Below, one piece after another: positions 1 to 11,961 of a DNA stretch of 64,000 nucleotides (the stretch's first letter is position 1; every line of letters begins with the position of its first letter). This DNA is from Spirodela intermedia (taxonomy: Eukaryota; Streptophyta; Magnoliopsida; Alismatales; Araceae), in NCBI GenBank assembly GCA_902729315.2, contig LR746266.1, positions 687,001 through 751,000 on the forward strand, read 5' to 3'. Both the position numbers and the translations under genes were made by a program. The notes under the pieces were generated by a model. That model made no database searches and was not told the DNA's origin. It saw only the letters and a list, made by a program, of their open reading frames with translations.

Positions 1-460
1 GGCAGAGAGATAGCTTCTCCGACCGCGCCGTTGACCGAGTCATAGCGTAGACCAAAAGGTTGGAAGTCCCGCCACGATCGAACCCGGGGAACGAGTTACA
101 TCGTAATTAGTAGAAAAGCACCTTTAAGAAAACCCATTCTTTTGTTGAGTTTCGGGATACGCCTCTGGCATCTTCGTGTAATTAGAGTTATACCCCCGCT
201 GTGGTGACGAATATTTATTTCGACAGTTTACAAGCATAACGGTCATTAACCCCCCCGGCCGTTTATCGGACTTTTCCACAATCTAGTAAAAACGTAGGCT
301 TTCTCGAATTCAGAAATTCTTATGGGGACTAAAATTAAAAAAAATGCGAAAATGAATTACTCTGAAGAAATTTGGGACGTGGTCTTCTGTTGTCATAGTA
401 TAAATAAATAAAAAGGTCAAAACGCATTGGGGGCTAAGTGGGCGGAAAATCACGTGAGAT
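1..460. other. Intergenic, no gene seen
   Basis: This stretch lies downstream of the tRNA on the minus strand. I see no open frame, splice pattern or repeat that supports a gene. A GGGTTCGATC string on the minus strand near position 88 resembles a tRNA B box, but it lacks a foldable tRNA around it. Confidence 0.5.
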
Positions 461-534
461 TGGCCCATGCAGGTCTCGAACCTGCGACCTTCGCGTTATT
501 AGCACGACGCTCTAACCAACTGAGCTAATAGGCC
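461..534 (-). tRNA. tRNA-Ile (anticodon AAT)
   Basis: On the minus strand the sequence begins GGCCTATTAGCTCAG and ends in ATGGGCC plus the discriminator A. The seven-pair acceptor stem closes with one T-G wobble. The A box (TAGCTCAGTTGG) and B box (GGTTCGAGACC) are intact. The anticodon loop reads GCTAATA, giving AAT, which is read as IAU after deamination and decodes isoleucine codons. No intron is present. It is a nuclear-type tRNA transcribed by RNA polymerase III and stands alone about 60 bp beyond the stop codon of the RBOH gene on the same strand. Confidence 0.95.
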
Positions 535-593
535 AATGTGATAAATAATTCCTTATATAAAATGAAAACCCATCAACATGGCATTTCTTTACA

Positions 594-2348
594 TCAGAAA
601 TTCTCCTTGTGGAAGTGAAAACGGCTGGTCGTACTGTGGCTGAACTCCTGGGCGAGCACCCTCAGTTGGTTCGTGAGCGTCGGAGGGCCACAGTAGAAGA
701 CTCCTGCGAGTGTAATCCCCCCTGCTGCGGTTAGAATAGGAAGAAGGTGATGGCGGGGCGCGGAGAGTTCTCAGATGCATACCGATCCGCGAGGATCTGT
801 GGCTGTTGGCCAGCTCCGAGAAGACCCTCCTCCAGTTTGGCCTCGCAAAGTGCGTCCGTATCTGCCGAGAATTGGAGCGGTAATTAATGGACACGATGTT
901 TATCGATCTACTGAGAGTCACAAATGATTGTAAGAAGTCAACGGGGTAGCGAGAATCACGAACAATGATCCATGTGGACCGGACAGAATCGAAACTTGAA
1001 TAAAAAAGCTCCTTTTTTTGTTCTGTTTATGAGAGGGGGAAGATGATTGTAAGAAGTCAACTGGGTACTAAGAATTACGAATGATGATCCACGCGGGCCG
1101 TACTGAATCGAAACTCGAATAAACAAGCTCTTTATTTTTGTTTTGTTTATAAGAGGGGGAGGATGATTATAAGAAGTCAACGGGGGAGTAAGAATCACGA
1201 GCAATAATCCATGCGGACCGGATGAGTCCAAACATGAATAAAAAAACTATTTTTTTGTTCTATTGATAATCGAGTCAACTCACCCGGCTTCCGGAGACGA
1301 CGTCAACTCCATCCTTGGCGTGCTGGAGAGACTGGATCATTGCGATGAGCGCCGACCTCGCATCGCCCTCCTCGTATACGCTGGTCAAGTAGTTGTGCAT
1401 TTCGATGATATTCTGAGGCAGCCGGGGAGTTTTCCTCCTGGGTCAGTTCTCCCGCCGGCCACAAGGAAAGGAAAGGTAATGGAAGGCGAGGTCTTCTTGG
1501 GGAGAAGGGAAATTACATTGTTGTCGCACTCTGCAACATCGTTCATGACGCCTTTGAACCATTCGAAGGAGCCTTGATCCCTCGTGACCCAGTAGAAGTA
1601 AGCTCTTGCCGGGTATTTCCCTCTGATCCTGCACATGTCTGTCGCGTTCTTGCCCTCTGCTTCCTGCATCTGGATCGTTGGACTTGTTACAAATTCATGG
1701 GCAGTGCACATTTTTAAAATAAAAGATAAAAATAATAATAAAAAATGTTAGGATGGCTCACCAGTATGGGTTCGTTTGATTTGATGTTGTTCAGGAGATC
1801 ATTTAGAATGCTGATGAAGGGAGTTGCGCCGATTCCGAGACCAATGAGCAGAAGAATGTCGTATTTCTTGTAATTTTGAGCTGGGGCGCCGTATGGTCCG
1901 TCGATTAGAAGCCTGGGGAACCTGCAGAACAGGAGAACGAGATGAAGAAGAAGAAGAAGAAGAAGAAGAAGAAGAAGAAGAGAGCTGTCTGTGGTTACCT
2001 GGTCTCTTGGAATTCTCCATCAGCGATCACCGTGGTGTCAAGCCTGGACAAGCTAGTCTTCTTGGAGGTGAACTGAGCCTCGCAGACCTGCGCCAGGGAA
2101 ATCCCGCCCTCTTAATTTTGGGGTTTGGGGCCGAATCGAGTCGAGAAATGGAAGCTTTTTTGACCTTCCCGAACAGATTTCTCAGCCCTGTCGTCCAGTC
2201 TCCAAGCGCACGAATATGAATGCTCAGGTTGACATCTCCGGGTGCAGAGGTGATGGAGAAGGGATGCCTGGGCAGATCAGACTCGAAAATCAGTAAGGAG
2301 AAGCTGCTAATTCATGGTGATTCTCTGGCATTATCCACATTATATAAC

Positions 2349-2396
<48 letters not shown>

Positions 2397-4364
2397 ACTC
2401 ATATGGGGACACATCAGGGCACTTGACGAACAGATACATCCCACTCTTGTATCTGAACCCAGGTGGCTTCTTCATGTGTAGCGAAAGGGCATTTCCTGGA
2501 TATATAGCAGCCTGCATTTTTCAATTTTTTCAAAGCAGATATCAGTGGAAGTGAGATTTTTGCTATTTTTGAGCATCAGATTACAGACCACCTTCTTGAT
2601 GGTTCTGTCATACGGATGATTTATAAAAATATTAATTATATGGTTTCTACATTTTTAAAGCTAAATATGCAATAATTTATATAAAAAAATAAAAATTCAA
2701 GTCACCACAGACCTTAACAATGGTCACATGGTACTGCTTTTCTCGAAAAGCTCTGACAAGTCGCTCACCAGCGTAGGCAATCACCGGAATCAGAAGATAC
2801 ATCCATGTCTGTGAGAGAAGCTTCCCGGTGAACCTCAGTTACTAGCGGCCGATATTGCCCAAAAGATTACTATTTTCAGAATTTAAACACCCATCTTACC
2901 GTCTTCTGGTACCATACCCTGGTGAGGAAGATGAAGTATGAATGGACGAGCAGGAGAGCATAGACGAGAGCCAGCAGGTGGTGGGCGTACCAGAAGGCAT
3001 TGAAGCCAGCCAGGTAATGGAGTGGGGATGGAAGCTTGACTACATTCCTCCTGAAAGAGTGTGTGGCCAATGTGAAGGAAAACGACATTAAGATGATCAT
3101 AATGATGCCAGTTATCCCAGTAGCACTTGATAGAAGAGCCAAGTATGTCGGTTGCTTGTAGCTGAAACTAGCTCCGAGAGCTCTCATGAACACCGGGGAT
3201 TGTGTAAGCCTGGGGAAATCGCATGCCATGTGAACCACGGTGTGAGTGAAGGTTCCAGCAGTGATCCCCAGGGCAATGATCTGCAGAAGAAAAGCAGGTT
3301 TAATAAAAGCATTTTAAAAAATTGATTCTGCATTTATTTTGAATGAAAATCATAAAAATATTTCATTAACTAATAATTACATCAGAAACAGAACCCCTTG
3401 GATTCTCACTTTACAAAGACGATAGATTTATATTTTGAAACCAGTAATAAAAACCAGTGATACTACCAAACACATGAAGCAATAAAAACTTTATACAAAT
3501 GATGATGAACAAGGCCGCCGCCGTACCTTGTGGAAGTTAATGCTGTCGTCAAATGGGATGAATGAACTGAGAACTGTTGATCTGAGCTTGGTTATGGTGT
3601 TTCGGCAGACAGGAAGCAGGATTAGTGCCATATTCAGTTTCAAAGTCTCTGCTGCTCCCTTGGCTACACAGACGCAATGTCCCATCACTTGGAAGGCTGA
3701 TTTCTTCTTGTACTGGTAAAATTTCCACAGAAACAGGACCGCGTTCAATACCAACCACGCCGTGGTAATCCATAGCCTCTTCCAATTCTCGTGAAGGAAA
3801 TCCGAGGCCTCGTTGAGGCATCTCTTTATGGGGTTCCTGTGTCGCCGTGGTATCGCCTTTCTAGCCAAACTCTGGCTGTTGTTCTTCGTGAAGCTCTCAT
3901 GGGGTTCGGAGCTCAGCATTCCTCGAAGTAAGGTTTCGAGTTGCCAAATCTGTTGATACCGAAAAATCAATCTCCAAGATTGTAAGAAAAACTTCGCTGA
4001 TGGATCAAAGGGAACTGCATCTGTATCGTGTTTCCTCTCTGCAGACCTCGATGTAACCAAGATTGTCGGGGTCAAGTTCTTCCATGATTAGAGAGGCATG
4101 ATCTGCTGCGCGTGGTTTTATCTTGGCGAGCTTATTCGCCGACGCGCTCAATATGATCACCTATAGACGAATTACCAAGTTATATAATTTTTTCTTTCCT
4201 TCAATTCTTCAGGAACCGAGCTCATTCATGGATTGGAACGGGGGAGAATCTCGGTACCTCTTTCACCTCAGCTTCTGTCAACTTCCCATCGCCATTCTCG
4301 TCGCACCTGAGACATTCCAGCCGCTGCTACACTGTCAGGATATTCCAGAGAGAGAGAGGGGGGG

Positions 4365-4421
<57 letters not shown>

Positions 4422-5078
4422 ACATGTCGAAGAAGATTCGCAGGCGAGAATCGAAGCTCTGATCTGCCATTCTCTCCCAGAAGGCTTTCAATTCGTCCTT
4501 CGTGACACCGACATCCGACGTTATGCTCCGGTTCCTCGCCAACGCATCGAAGAGCTTGCTGGCGAACTCCGTAGAGTCCGCCATTCCTTTTTGAATCATC
4601 ATTCGCGAGTCACAGAAAGACAAGTTCAGCGAGATCCGATCCTCTTTTCTGATGAAATCATCTCGCGCCGATCGGAGCGAGCGAACTCACCGATGCAGCG
4701 TCCGAAGTCCTCCCTTGCGAGTCTCCCGTCGGCGGCCAACTGGAGGAACCTCCTCTCCACATCCTTCCAACCTTCCTTCCCCCTGCAGGCCTTCTCGTCG
4801 AGGAACCGCAGGCCCCGTAGGCCCGATTCCGCGCCTGATATCTCTCCCCTCGCCTGGAGAGTCCTCCTCCCCTCCACCACCCTGCTCGTGATCGTCGTCA
4901 ACCTCCTCAACCCGCTCGCGACCCTCGACGGCTTTCCCGCGCCGCCGCCGCCGCCGCCGGGCCGCAGCACCCGAGCATCCTGCAACAGGGAGTCCCCATC
5001 TCTCCCCCTACCATCGAGATTCCCCCATGAGAGGCTCTCGAGGGGTACATCCACGAACTCCTCCCCCAGGTCCCTCAT
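594..5078 (-). CDS. RBOH: Respiratory burst oxidase homolog (NADPH oxidase), RBOHE-like
   Basis: This plasma-membrane NADPH oxidase passes electrons from NADPH through FAD and two hemes to apoplastic O2, producing superoxide for signalling and defence. I infer 15 exons: 5078-4691, 4586-4424, 4306-4258, 4160-4047, 3949-3527, 3280-2900, 2808-2713, 2511-2396, 2267-2165, 2087-1999, 1921-1762, about 1663-1517, 1412-1284, 861-783 and 703-594. These join in phase to about 848 residues, a normal family length. Seen in order: a basic N-terminal region; an EF-hand loop ([13 protein letters not shown], about residues 185-197); the ferric-reductase membrane core with paired histidines ([22 protein letters not shown]); an FAD motif ([14 protein letters not shown]); NADPH motifs ([23 protein letters not shown]); VFYCGPP; and the C-terminal FHKENF ending. 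The [14 protein letters not shown] segment looks closest to RBOHE from memory. The start of exon 12 (1663 or 1669) is uncertain. The ATG at 5078 is 430 bp from the divergent nitrilase gene. Confidence 0.93.
923..1267. repeat. Tandem repeat, about 119-bp unit, 2.9 copies, in RBOH intron 13
   Basis: Three successive copies begin near 923, 1042 and 1162. Each opens with ATGATTGTAAGAAGTCAAC or a close variant, then GAATCACGA-like, ATCCATG-like and GAATCGAAAC-like blocks, and a T-rich stretch followed by GAGAGGGGGA. The third copy is truncated just before the donor of exon 13. Copies differ by scattered substitutions, so the array is not recent. Confidence 0.9.
1944..1981. repeat. (GAA)n microsatellite in RBOH intron 10
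   Basis: About 12 uninterrupted GAA units lie between exons 10 and 11. On the RBOH sense strand it reads CTT and sits upstream of the exon 11 acceptor, so it extends the pyrimidine tract of that intron. Confidence 0.95.
2355..2391. repeat. (TA)n microsatellite in RBOH intron 8
   Basis: A run of TA dinucleotides begins within a few bases of the exon 8 donor (2395-2394 on the minus strand). It is strand-symmetric and probably neutral apart from making the intron AT-rich, as plant introns usually are. Confidence 0.9.
4348..4419. repeat. (GA)n microsatellite filling RBOH intron 2
   Basis: About 70 bp of GA repeat, interrupted by a run of G, occupies most of the 117-bp intron between exons 2 and 3. 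On the sense strand it is CT and begins about five bases after the donor GTAACT. Confidence 0.95.
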
Positions 5079-5508
5079 CGTCGAAGCTCTGAGGAGGTTC
5101 CCCCTCGTAGATCCCCCACTCAGAGAGCCAGGGATGGGCGGAGGTCCTGAAATATAGCCGTTACGGCAAGCAGTTTACGCGCCAACGCGGACAACCAAAT
5201 ATAGCAGACAGAGCTGGCAAGATCACATCAATCACATCGCGACCGTCCATTGTTGAGATCATCACCACAGGTTCCTCTTCTTCTCAGTTGACCGATTATT
5301 TTCTTGACTAGGCAGCTTACGAGAGGTCTGAGGGATCTGGGTATAAGTTCCAATTTTTCCTCGACTTATGTGGGAAAATCCGACCTCCCACGGGGTAGAA
5401 TCTATCAAACTGGTTGTCCCGCGGGACACCAAACCTCGAACCTATTCAGAGGAATCCTTCTACCTTTAGGGGGAGTCGCCCCCCCCGCCAGACCGAGGTC
5501 TTACTTCT
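5079..5508. promoter_or_regulatory. Divergent intergenic region between RBOH and the nitrilase gene
   Basis: These 430 bp separate two head-to-head start codons, so they must carry both 5' leaders and the promoters of both genes unless the leaders are very short. I see no clear TATA box that I would assign to either side. The right half is GC-rich and contains a C run at 5480-5486. Confidence 0.6.
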
Positions 5509-8500
5509 ATGGGAGCATCTCGAACGCTCCACCTCTCACCACAGATCGTGCTCGCCGGAGCTTCCCGCCTCCTCCGCTGCCTGCCCCGCGGTGTCGCCGT
5601 CAAGTGCTCCATGGCGGCGAATACGGTGAAGGTGGCCGCCGCGCAAATGAGCTCCACTAATGACCTGATGACCAATTTCGAGACCTGCTCCCGTCTGACC
5701 AAGGTAAAAATTCGGTCAAGCCTGCTGACTCCGCGTAACGGAGAATTGGTAGGAGCTCCGCTGTAACTACTCGAAGAGTCTTTCAGGCGGATATCTGTAT
5801 TTGGATTTTCATCCACCAGTTTGATCCTATGATAGCTCAATGCTGCTCGTGTCAACAGAGGACCTAAGTCTTGGACGACCGCATTGCAGATTGGAGCTTT
5901 TAGTTCCGCCCTACCTAGTTCATTCTACCATGACCGCTTAACGTGCATTCGTTTTGTGACAAATATTTCTGCGAAATGTTGGATGATTGCTATCCCCAAA
6001 TGATCACTCGGTGAATTTCCTCTAGCTTGTTGCATCGTTTCAGTTAAACAGTCATTTATTTAAACAAAACAACCCGAAAGAAGCTGTGCTTCAAGTTTTC
6101 ATGCCATTATCTCCCCGGTGATCCTGTATCCAATGATAACACTTGAATTGTGGTCTTTAGGAGGCAGCAGCTGCTGGAGTGAAATTGATATGTTTTCCTG
6201 AAAACTTCTCCTTTATTGGAGCCAAAGAGGGGGAATCTCTCAAGATAGCTGAAAGTTTAGATGGCCCTATCATGCAAAGATATTGCTCACTAGCAAGGTA
6301 AAGGACTATGCAGTCCTACACTTGCTGGCCTGATACTTTATTTTCTGTCCAATACCCTTGAGCTCAGATTTGGCCGTTACAGCTTGACCCTTGCTTTCAG
6401 TGGATTCTAGGCTTTCTGCGGGGAATCTTTCCTTCCATCTGTAACATGGGATATAAACAACTATTTCTCATAAACGGTCTCTGATCTCCTTGTAATTTTC
6501 TTTTCTCAACTCCCTCTCTGTATACATCTACATATATCAACGTCCATATATATACATTTCTGTCTCTCTGCACACAGAAAAAGAATTGGCTGCATCTTTT
6601 GCAAAAATAACTTGGGCCAGAGTCGAGTAAAAGGGTAGATAGATTTTTTGTTTTCTAGTTCTTGTATGCCAAAATGTTAATCCACGTTTAGGCGTTCTGT
6701 TGCTGTTGGGGGCTTTAGTCAATCTGTTTTCCAGTTTTTCCTGCTCTTTGTTTTTCAATCCCTGTCTGCCAGGGAACATTTATATTTCGTAGTAATGTAA
6801 CAGAGGTCGGTTTCTCTTAATGGTTTTCGTGTGAAAAAAAGTTAAGCCTTGTTACCCCCACTAATTGTTCTTCGCTTATGTCTTGCAGAGATGCAAAAAC
6901 TTGGTTGTCTCTTGGAGGTTTCCAGGAAAAAAGCCTCGATGACGGTCATATATGTAACACCCATGTTCTTATTGATGACTCCGGGAACATCAGAAACAAG
7001 TATCAGAAGATACACTTGTAAGAAGGATTCTTACCTAATGTTTTTGACTTTGACATTCATTCATGTGAATTTCCTACTAGATTTCTTGTTCATGGTTCTC
7101 TCAAAGTTTGTCATACTGTAGCAGGATATAAACTAAGGCCTTGTAAGAAAAGTATCAGAAGCTATGCAAGAGTATCTGGGAATGTTACTGATGTATGTGG
7201 GGTTAATAAAGTGTATGTGACCTGTGAATGTATGGGGTCACCACCCTGTTTTGTCTTATGAAAAAGTGGTCTCAACTGTTTTTTTTATGATGCATCCTTT
7301 TCAACAAAAAATGTAGACAATCAAGAAGAAACTGTGCTAGTGAGCAATTGGCACGTATTGCTGACAAATTCAAATGAATTCATCTTGGGGCCAAGTACTA
7401 TATCACTTTTTTCCATTGACATTGTTGAATGTAAATTATTTATTCTTCAAAATTAAATTAGTTGCATCTAGTGACCAAATCTTATTTGAAGATGTATTTT
7501 TGAGACACTCAGTAAAAGAACCTGAAATGTGCATCTCCAGCTATGTCTTCATACTTGTGAGAAATCCTCCCATTAATATTTGAAGCTATGTGAGGTGTAT
7601 TTTTCTCCACATATACATTAGAAATGGGAGGATTTGATAAAACTGATGGCTTTGATGACCTGAAATCTTGATTTTTCCTTTATTCAGTGTACATTCGTTA
7701 CCACCAAAAGACATGTATCCCTAAAAATATTTTTTGACATTTTAATCTCTTCATTTTCAGGTTTGATGTTGATGTCCCTGGAAACATGGTGTACAAGGAA
7801 GGCAGTTTTACCACACCAGGTGTGCCCCGACACATTTTTCTTTTTACATTTTCTTTTAGAGTGATTTGTACCATTTTCTTTCTTATTAATGGGTCTGTAT
7901 TCTATTATTTTATTGACTGGATTTGTTGAAGTTAGATGAAAACCAAAACTCACAAAAAATCATGAGTGAGTTTTCAATTGAACGTATTAATTGTGTAGAA
8001 GGCAGTGGAGGTGAAATTATTTAAAGCATACGAGTCAATTGTTTAGAGATTCTCCCAGGTCTTATAGAATTGGCCAATTTGTGGGATTTTTTTTCAGACT
8101 ATAAATTTTACTGGGAAAGTACCCTGCCAAAATAAGTTTTGGGATAATGCCACATATGCCGCATTTTGATCTTGAATGGCATATCATCAGGCTGCCAATC
8201 TGGTGGTCCACTGAGTTCTGGGGGTGTAGCTAAAGTCACCCTTGAGAGGAGAGTCCATTTTAATTGCCCTCAAAAGCCACCTTTCTCAAGTATGGCTAGC
8301 TCATCAGTGCACCATTTTAGCTTCGTAGTTTCCCTTGAGAAGGCCGAATGGCAACCGCCCTAGGACCTAGCCACCATCCACAGGGCATCTATTTTCTGAC
8401 AGATGCCCCCGTTACTCATTGGGCCTTTCTTCTATGAAAATCGCCTCTGACACGAGCAACCTCCTTTCTTTTGTTAATGATGTTGAGATTGCATAGGTTG

Positions 8501-9199
8501 AGCAGTCTCTAACAGATACGTACTTTCCTCTAACCACGTTATTTTTTGGAAAGTATGAATACCTGAGGATTCATGAGTGATGCTTTCATCCTAAAAAACG
8601 CATTCAAGGTAACTGAATAGAATGTCTTTAAGGACTGATGCTAGGAGTTGTCGTGGCTCACAAAACCATTTTCTATATAATGTCTTTAATCAATGCTTCC
8701 AAGAATCTAAAGAGCTTTTGATTATCAGGAAGTGATATCATTGTGGAAGACAGTCCTGCTGGGCGTTTAGGTCTCACAGTATGCTATGATTTAAGATTTC
8801 CGGAGATTTATCAGGAGCTGCGATTTCAGCACCAAGCACAGGCATAGCTCTCTAGTTTTTATTTATTAGTTTTGTTTGTTGGTAATCTTAGTTCATGAAA
8901 GGGACATCGTTATTAACACCTGTGTTTCGTGAAAAAGGTCTTGCTGGTACCGTCAGCTTTTACAAAGGTAACTGGTGAGGCACACTGGGAGATCCTTCTC
9001 CGGGCTCGAGCAATCGAGACACAATGCTATGTAGGTCCATCTATTTGTGGCATTTTGTGCTTCTCTTCGTATAGACACTCTGCAAAATCTAGAATATTGC
9101 CATTTTTTTTTATCAATATCCGTCCCTATTGTCGACTGTTAATTATGTTGATCGATGCAAGATAATTGTAAAAAGGCTATGTGAATTGCTGAGATCGGA

Positions 9200-9297
<98 letters not shown>

Positions 9298-10227
9298 CCA
9301 CTCTCTCTTCCCCTCTCACTCTCTGTCTTCCTCTCTCTCTTCCCCTCTCACTCTCTGTCTTCCTCTCTCTATTCCCCTCTCACTCTCTGTCTTCCTCTCT
9401 CTTTCTCTCACTCTGTCTTCCTCTCTCTCTCTCCCTCTCTCTATCAATATCCATCCCTTTTACTTTTTTTGGATATCAGAAGAGGGAGCCATGATTATTA
9501 AGAGTGGGTCTTCCCGATTCCAGTAGTTGTGAAATGAACCAGAGCTCTAGATGGTATGTGGTGTTATAGAGTCTTAGATGCTGATCTCAGTATGCCTCTT
9601 GATTTCATCTTCTCTCCTATCTGACGGATTTATGTGAGCTATAGAGTATGTATATAAATCATCTGATGTTCTCATAAGGTCAACTATTTACAGAAATCAT
9701 CTGCTATTTATTATCACTTCTATTCAAAAGATTTGATCTGGCCAATCTATAAGTAAATGTCTCTTTTAATGGTGTCAGGTCATCGCTGCTGCCCAAACTG
9801 GAAAGCACAGTGAGAATAGGGAAAGCTATGGAGACTCTCTGATCATCGATCCATGGGGAAGGATCATCGCTCGGCTACCAGGTGTACATTTTTAGAATAA
9901 ATGATAGCATTCAAAGCATATCATTAAAACCACACTTATTCCAATGTTTTAATACCACATATCATTTTTTCTCTCGTTATAATTACCTAAAAAAGAAAGT
10001 ATTCGCTGGTCAATTTCCTATCTTGTCATTGAAAGGCTGATCAATAATCATCATGCATTGCCACAATTCATTGGCTGAGCCAGAGATTAAGGACACTACC
10101 TGTTACCGTCAGTTGACTCTCCTCATACTTCGTCCGCCATTTCAGACCGGCTCTCCACGGGAATCGCTGTCGCCGACATTGACTTGTCTCTGATCGAATC
10201 TGTCCGCGCCAGGATGCCCATTTCTGA

Positions 10228-10271
<44 letters not shown>

Positions 10272-10366
10272 ACTGCCATTTTTACCATGCCACGCGTTGA
10301 CCTTGTTCTTATTCGAGCACTGTATTGCAGCATAGAAGACCAGACATTTACCGGCGTTCTGCCTGA
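5509..10366 (+). CDS. Nitrilase-superfamily amidase (deaminated glutathione amidase, NIT1 type)
   Basis: This metabolite-repair enzyme is known in the family to hydrolyse deaminated glutathione, a transaminase side product. I infer nine exons: 5509-5703, 6161-6297, 6889-7017, 7761-7819, 8729-8841, 8938-9030, 9779-9881, 10146-10228 and 10331-10366, giving 315 residues. The nitrilase triad is visible: E79 in CFPENFSF, K151 in YQKIHLFDVD and C192 in [11 protein letters not shown]. The first 34 residues are basic and Ser/Leu-rich with no acid, like a transit peptide. A second in-frame ATG at 5611 ([13 protein letters not shown]) would give the cytosolic form, as proposed for the Arabidopsis protein. 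Introns 5 (8842-8937) and 8 (10229-10330) start with GC, not GT: after CAG at 8841 the next codons are GCA TAG, so read-through would stop, and the family sequence resumes exactly at the acceptor. The end ([14 protein letters not shown]) fits the family. Confidence 0.93.
9203..9445. repeat. Long (CT)n tract and an imperfect CT-rich minisatellite in nitrilase intron 6
   Basis: A near-perfect CT run of about 90 bp (9203-9292) continues into four imperfect units of roughly 30 bp, each containing CCCCTCTCACTCTCTG or a variant followed by TCTTCCTCTCTC. Together they form 240 bp of pure pyrimidine on the sense strand. The intron runs from 9031 to 9778. Confidence 0.93.
10229..10268. repeat. (CT)n microsatellite at the 5' end of nitrilase intron 8
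   Basis: The CT run starts at the first base after the GC dinucleotide of the inferred donor (GAG, then GCTCTCTCTC). It occupies over a third of this 102-bp intron. Confidence 0.93.
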
Positions 10367-11961
10367 CAGTCTGGGTTTCCGATTAATCGGGAGGCTGATT
10401 TGGTAAGTTTTGGATGATATCAGGGAGATGACGCGGTCAAAATGCCCTTCGGATATCAATCTTCTGAAAAATCCTAATTTTATTAGGTTTGCAGGGGAGA
10501 AACAATCGAACCCGTTCAGAGTCCATAAACAGCATCAGCGAGAAGATCCACAACCATTCTCATGAAATGGGAACGTATTCCCTCGCCTCGAGGCCCCTCT
10601 CTCTCTCTCTCTCTCTCTCCATCTCTCCTCTTCTTGAAACTCCTCTCTTCGTTGACTTTCTTTCTCCTCGGTCGCTTCGATCTCCGCCGGGCGCTTTTCT
10701 CCGGAGTAAGGGGGTATTTATAGCCGGGACTTCATAAATACTCGTTGAATATTATATTTTCATAATTTACCCCCCTACTTATGGCTTTTTTCTATTTTGC
10801 TTAATGACGGCGTTAATGGCATTAAATGTGATCATAATTGTCATCGTCATAAGCATGTGGGGCCGCGTCATGCCACCGACACTCCCACATGGTGCTCGCC
10901 GTCACCGGATTATTTTAATTAGCTAATTTTTCAAAAAAATATCTACACTGCCGTGGGAAAGAAAAATATTTGTTACTAAGATTTCGGTCGGAAAAATAAT
11001 TATTTTCTCATTTCTGTGATATCCGGGCCTACTTGTCCGAGCCCATCTGGCATAGCTGACTGTCGGTGGTTCAGGGGGGGCGGTGGACTCCGGGCTCATC
11101 ATCCACGTGACACATTATTCTCTCTCACATTATTCTCGCACTAGGCTGACATGGACATCTCTCTCTCACCCCTTTAAATCCTATGTTCGGATCTATGGGA
11201 TGGATCTCTTCGGATTATTATAAGGGAGTTTCGGATTCGATGCACTTCATGCTTAATGGGCCAGTTAATTAGGAAAACCAGATTGGCCCACTGATTTGTG
11301 GGGACTCTCGAACGTTATAAAAAAATACTGAATTACCCCCTACAGTAACCATTTTCTCGGTACGGCCCGGCCCGTCGGTGCTACAGACAAAGGATCTATA
11401 TCCCGTTGTATCTGAGTCTCTCTGAGACGTATCCATCGCTCTATGTATTGGTACATTTTCACGATGGTATTCAAAGGAGCCCGGCTCGAGGGAAGGCTGA
11501 AATTGACCCAGTACGTGGAGTTGGGTAAACAGAGATCCAGGGGAACGAGGTGAGAAGGGAGGAAGATCGGGGGAATCAGTGGGGGATATAACGCGACTGC
11601 AGCGGCGGCGCCGCCATGCAAGATCCAGTCTCCGAAGCTCGCCTCCTCCCGGTGATCTCCTCCGTGCTTCCCCAGTCCGCCCTGATCTCCCAACTCTGCT
11701 GGAGTGATCGCTTCTGCGGAGGGAGCACAGCTCCCATGCGCTGACTGAGGGGGTGGGCGCGAGCTGCGGGAGGCGGAATTGGAGGCGGCGGTGGGGACGG
11801 CGGCGACTGTGAGGGACAAGGAGGGGGAGTTGTGCCGGCGACCGGCGAAGTCGACGGACGAGGTGACCGTTGGAGCGGAGCAAATCTGACTCCAGAAGCG
11901 GCGGAGGAGCGGAATTCGGAGGGAAGGGAGACGGTGAGGCCGAGCGGAGAGGGGCGGCGAG
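10367..11961. other. Intergenic: nitrilase 3' region and RabGAP promoter/leader
   Basis: No gene is supported here. The first few hundred bases are the probable nitrilase 3' UTR and hold a short CT run (10597-10620). The middle, about 10740-11560, is AT-rich to mixed and featureless. From about 11580 the sequence turns GC-rich and is probably the RabGAP 5' leader. Long minus-strand frames in 11269-12062 are composition artefacts. Confidence 0.6.
11616..11744 (+). other. Possible upstream ORF in the RabGAP leader
   Basis: The ATG at 11616 has a good context (GCCGCCATGC) and opens a 42-codon frame that stops with TGA at 11742-11744, 217 bp before the RabGAP start. The predicted peptide starts MQDPVSEARLL and matches nothing I recognise. 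If the transcript starts upstream of 11616, this could reduce RabGAP translation. It could equally lie outside the transcript. Confidence 0.3.

Noticed and set aside
55-100. Possible second tRNA from a B-box-like GGGTTCGATC
   Set aside because: The B box lacks the closing CC and no cloverleaf or A box could be folded around it.
4123-5157. Long plus-strand frame of 344 codons
   Set aside because: It is antisense to RBOH exons 1-4 and runs through the GA repeat as Arg-Glu repeats; the minus strand gives conserved RBOH protein.
9129-9494. Frame coding for long Leu-Ser repeats
   Set aside because: It is the (CT)n microsatellite of nitrilase intron 6 read as codons.
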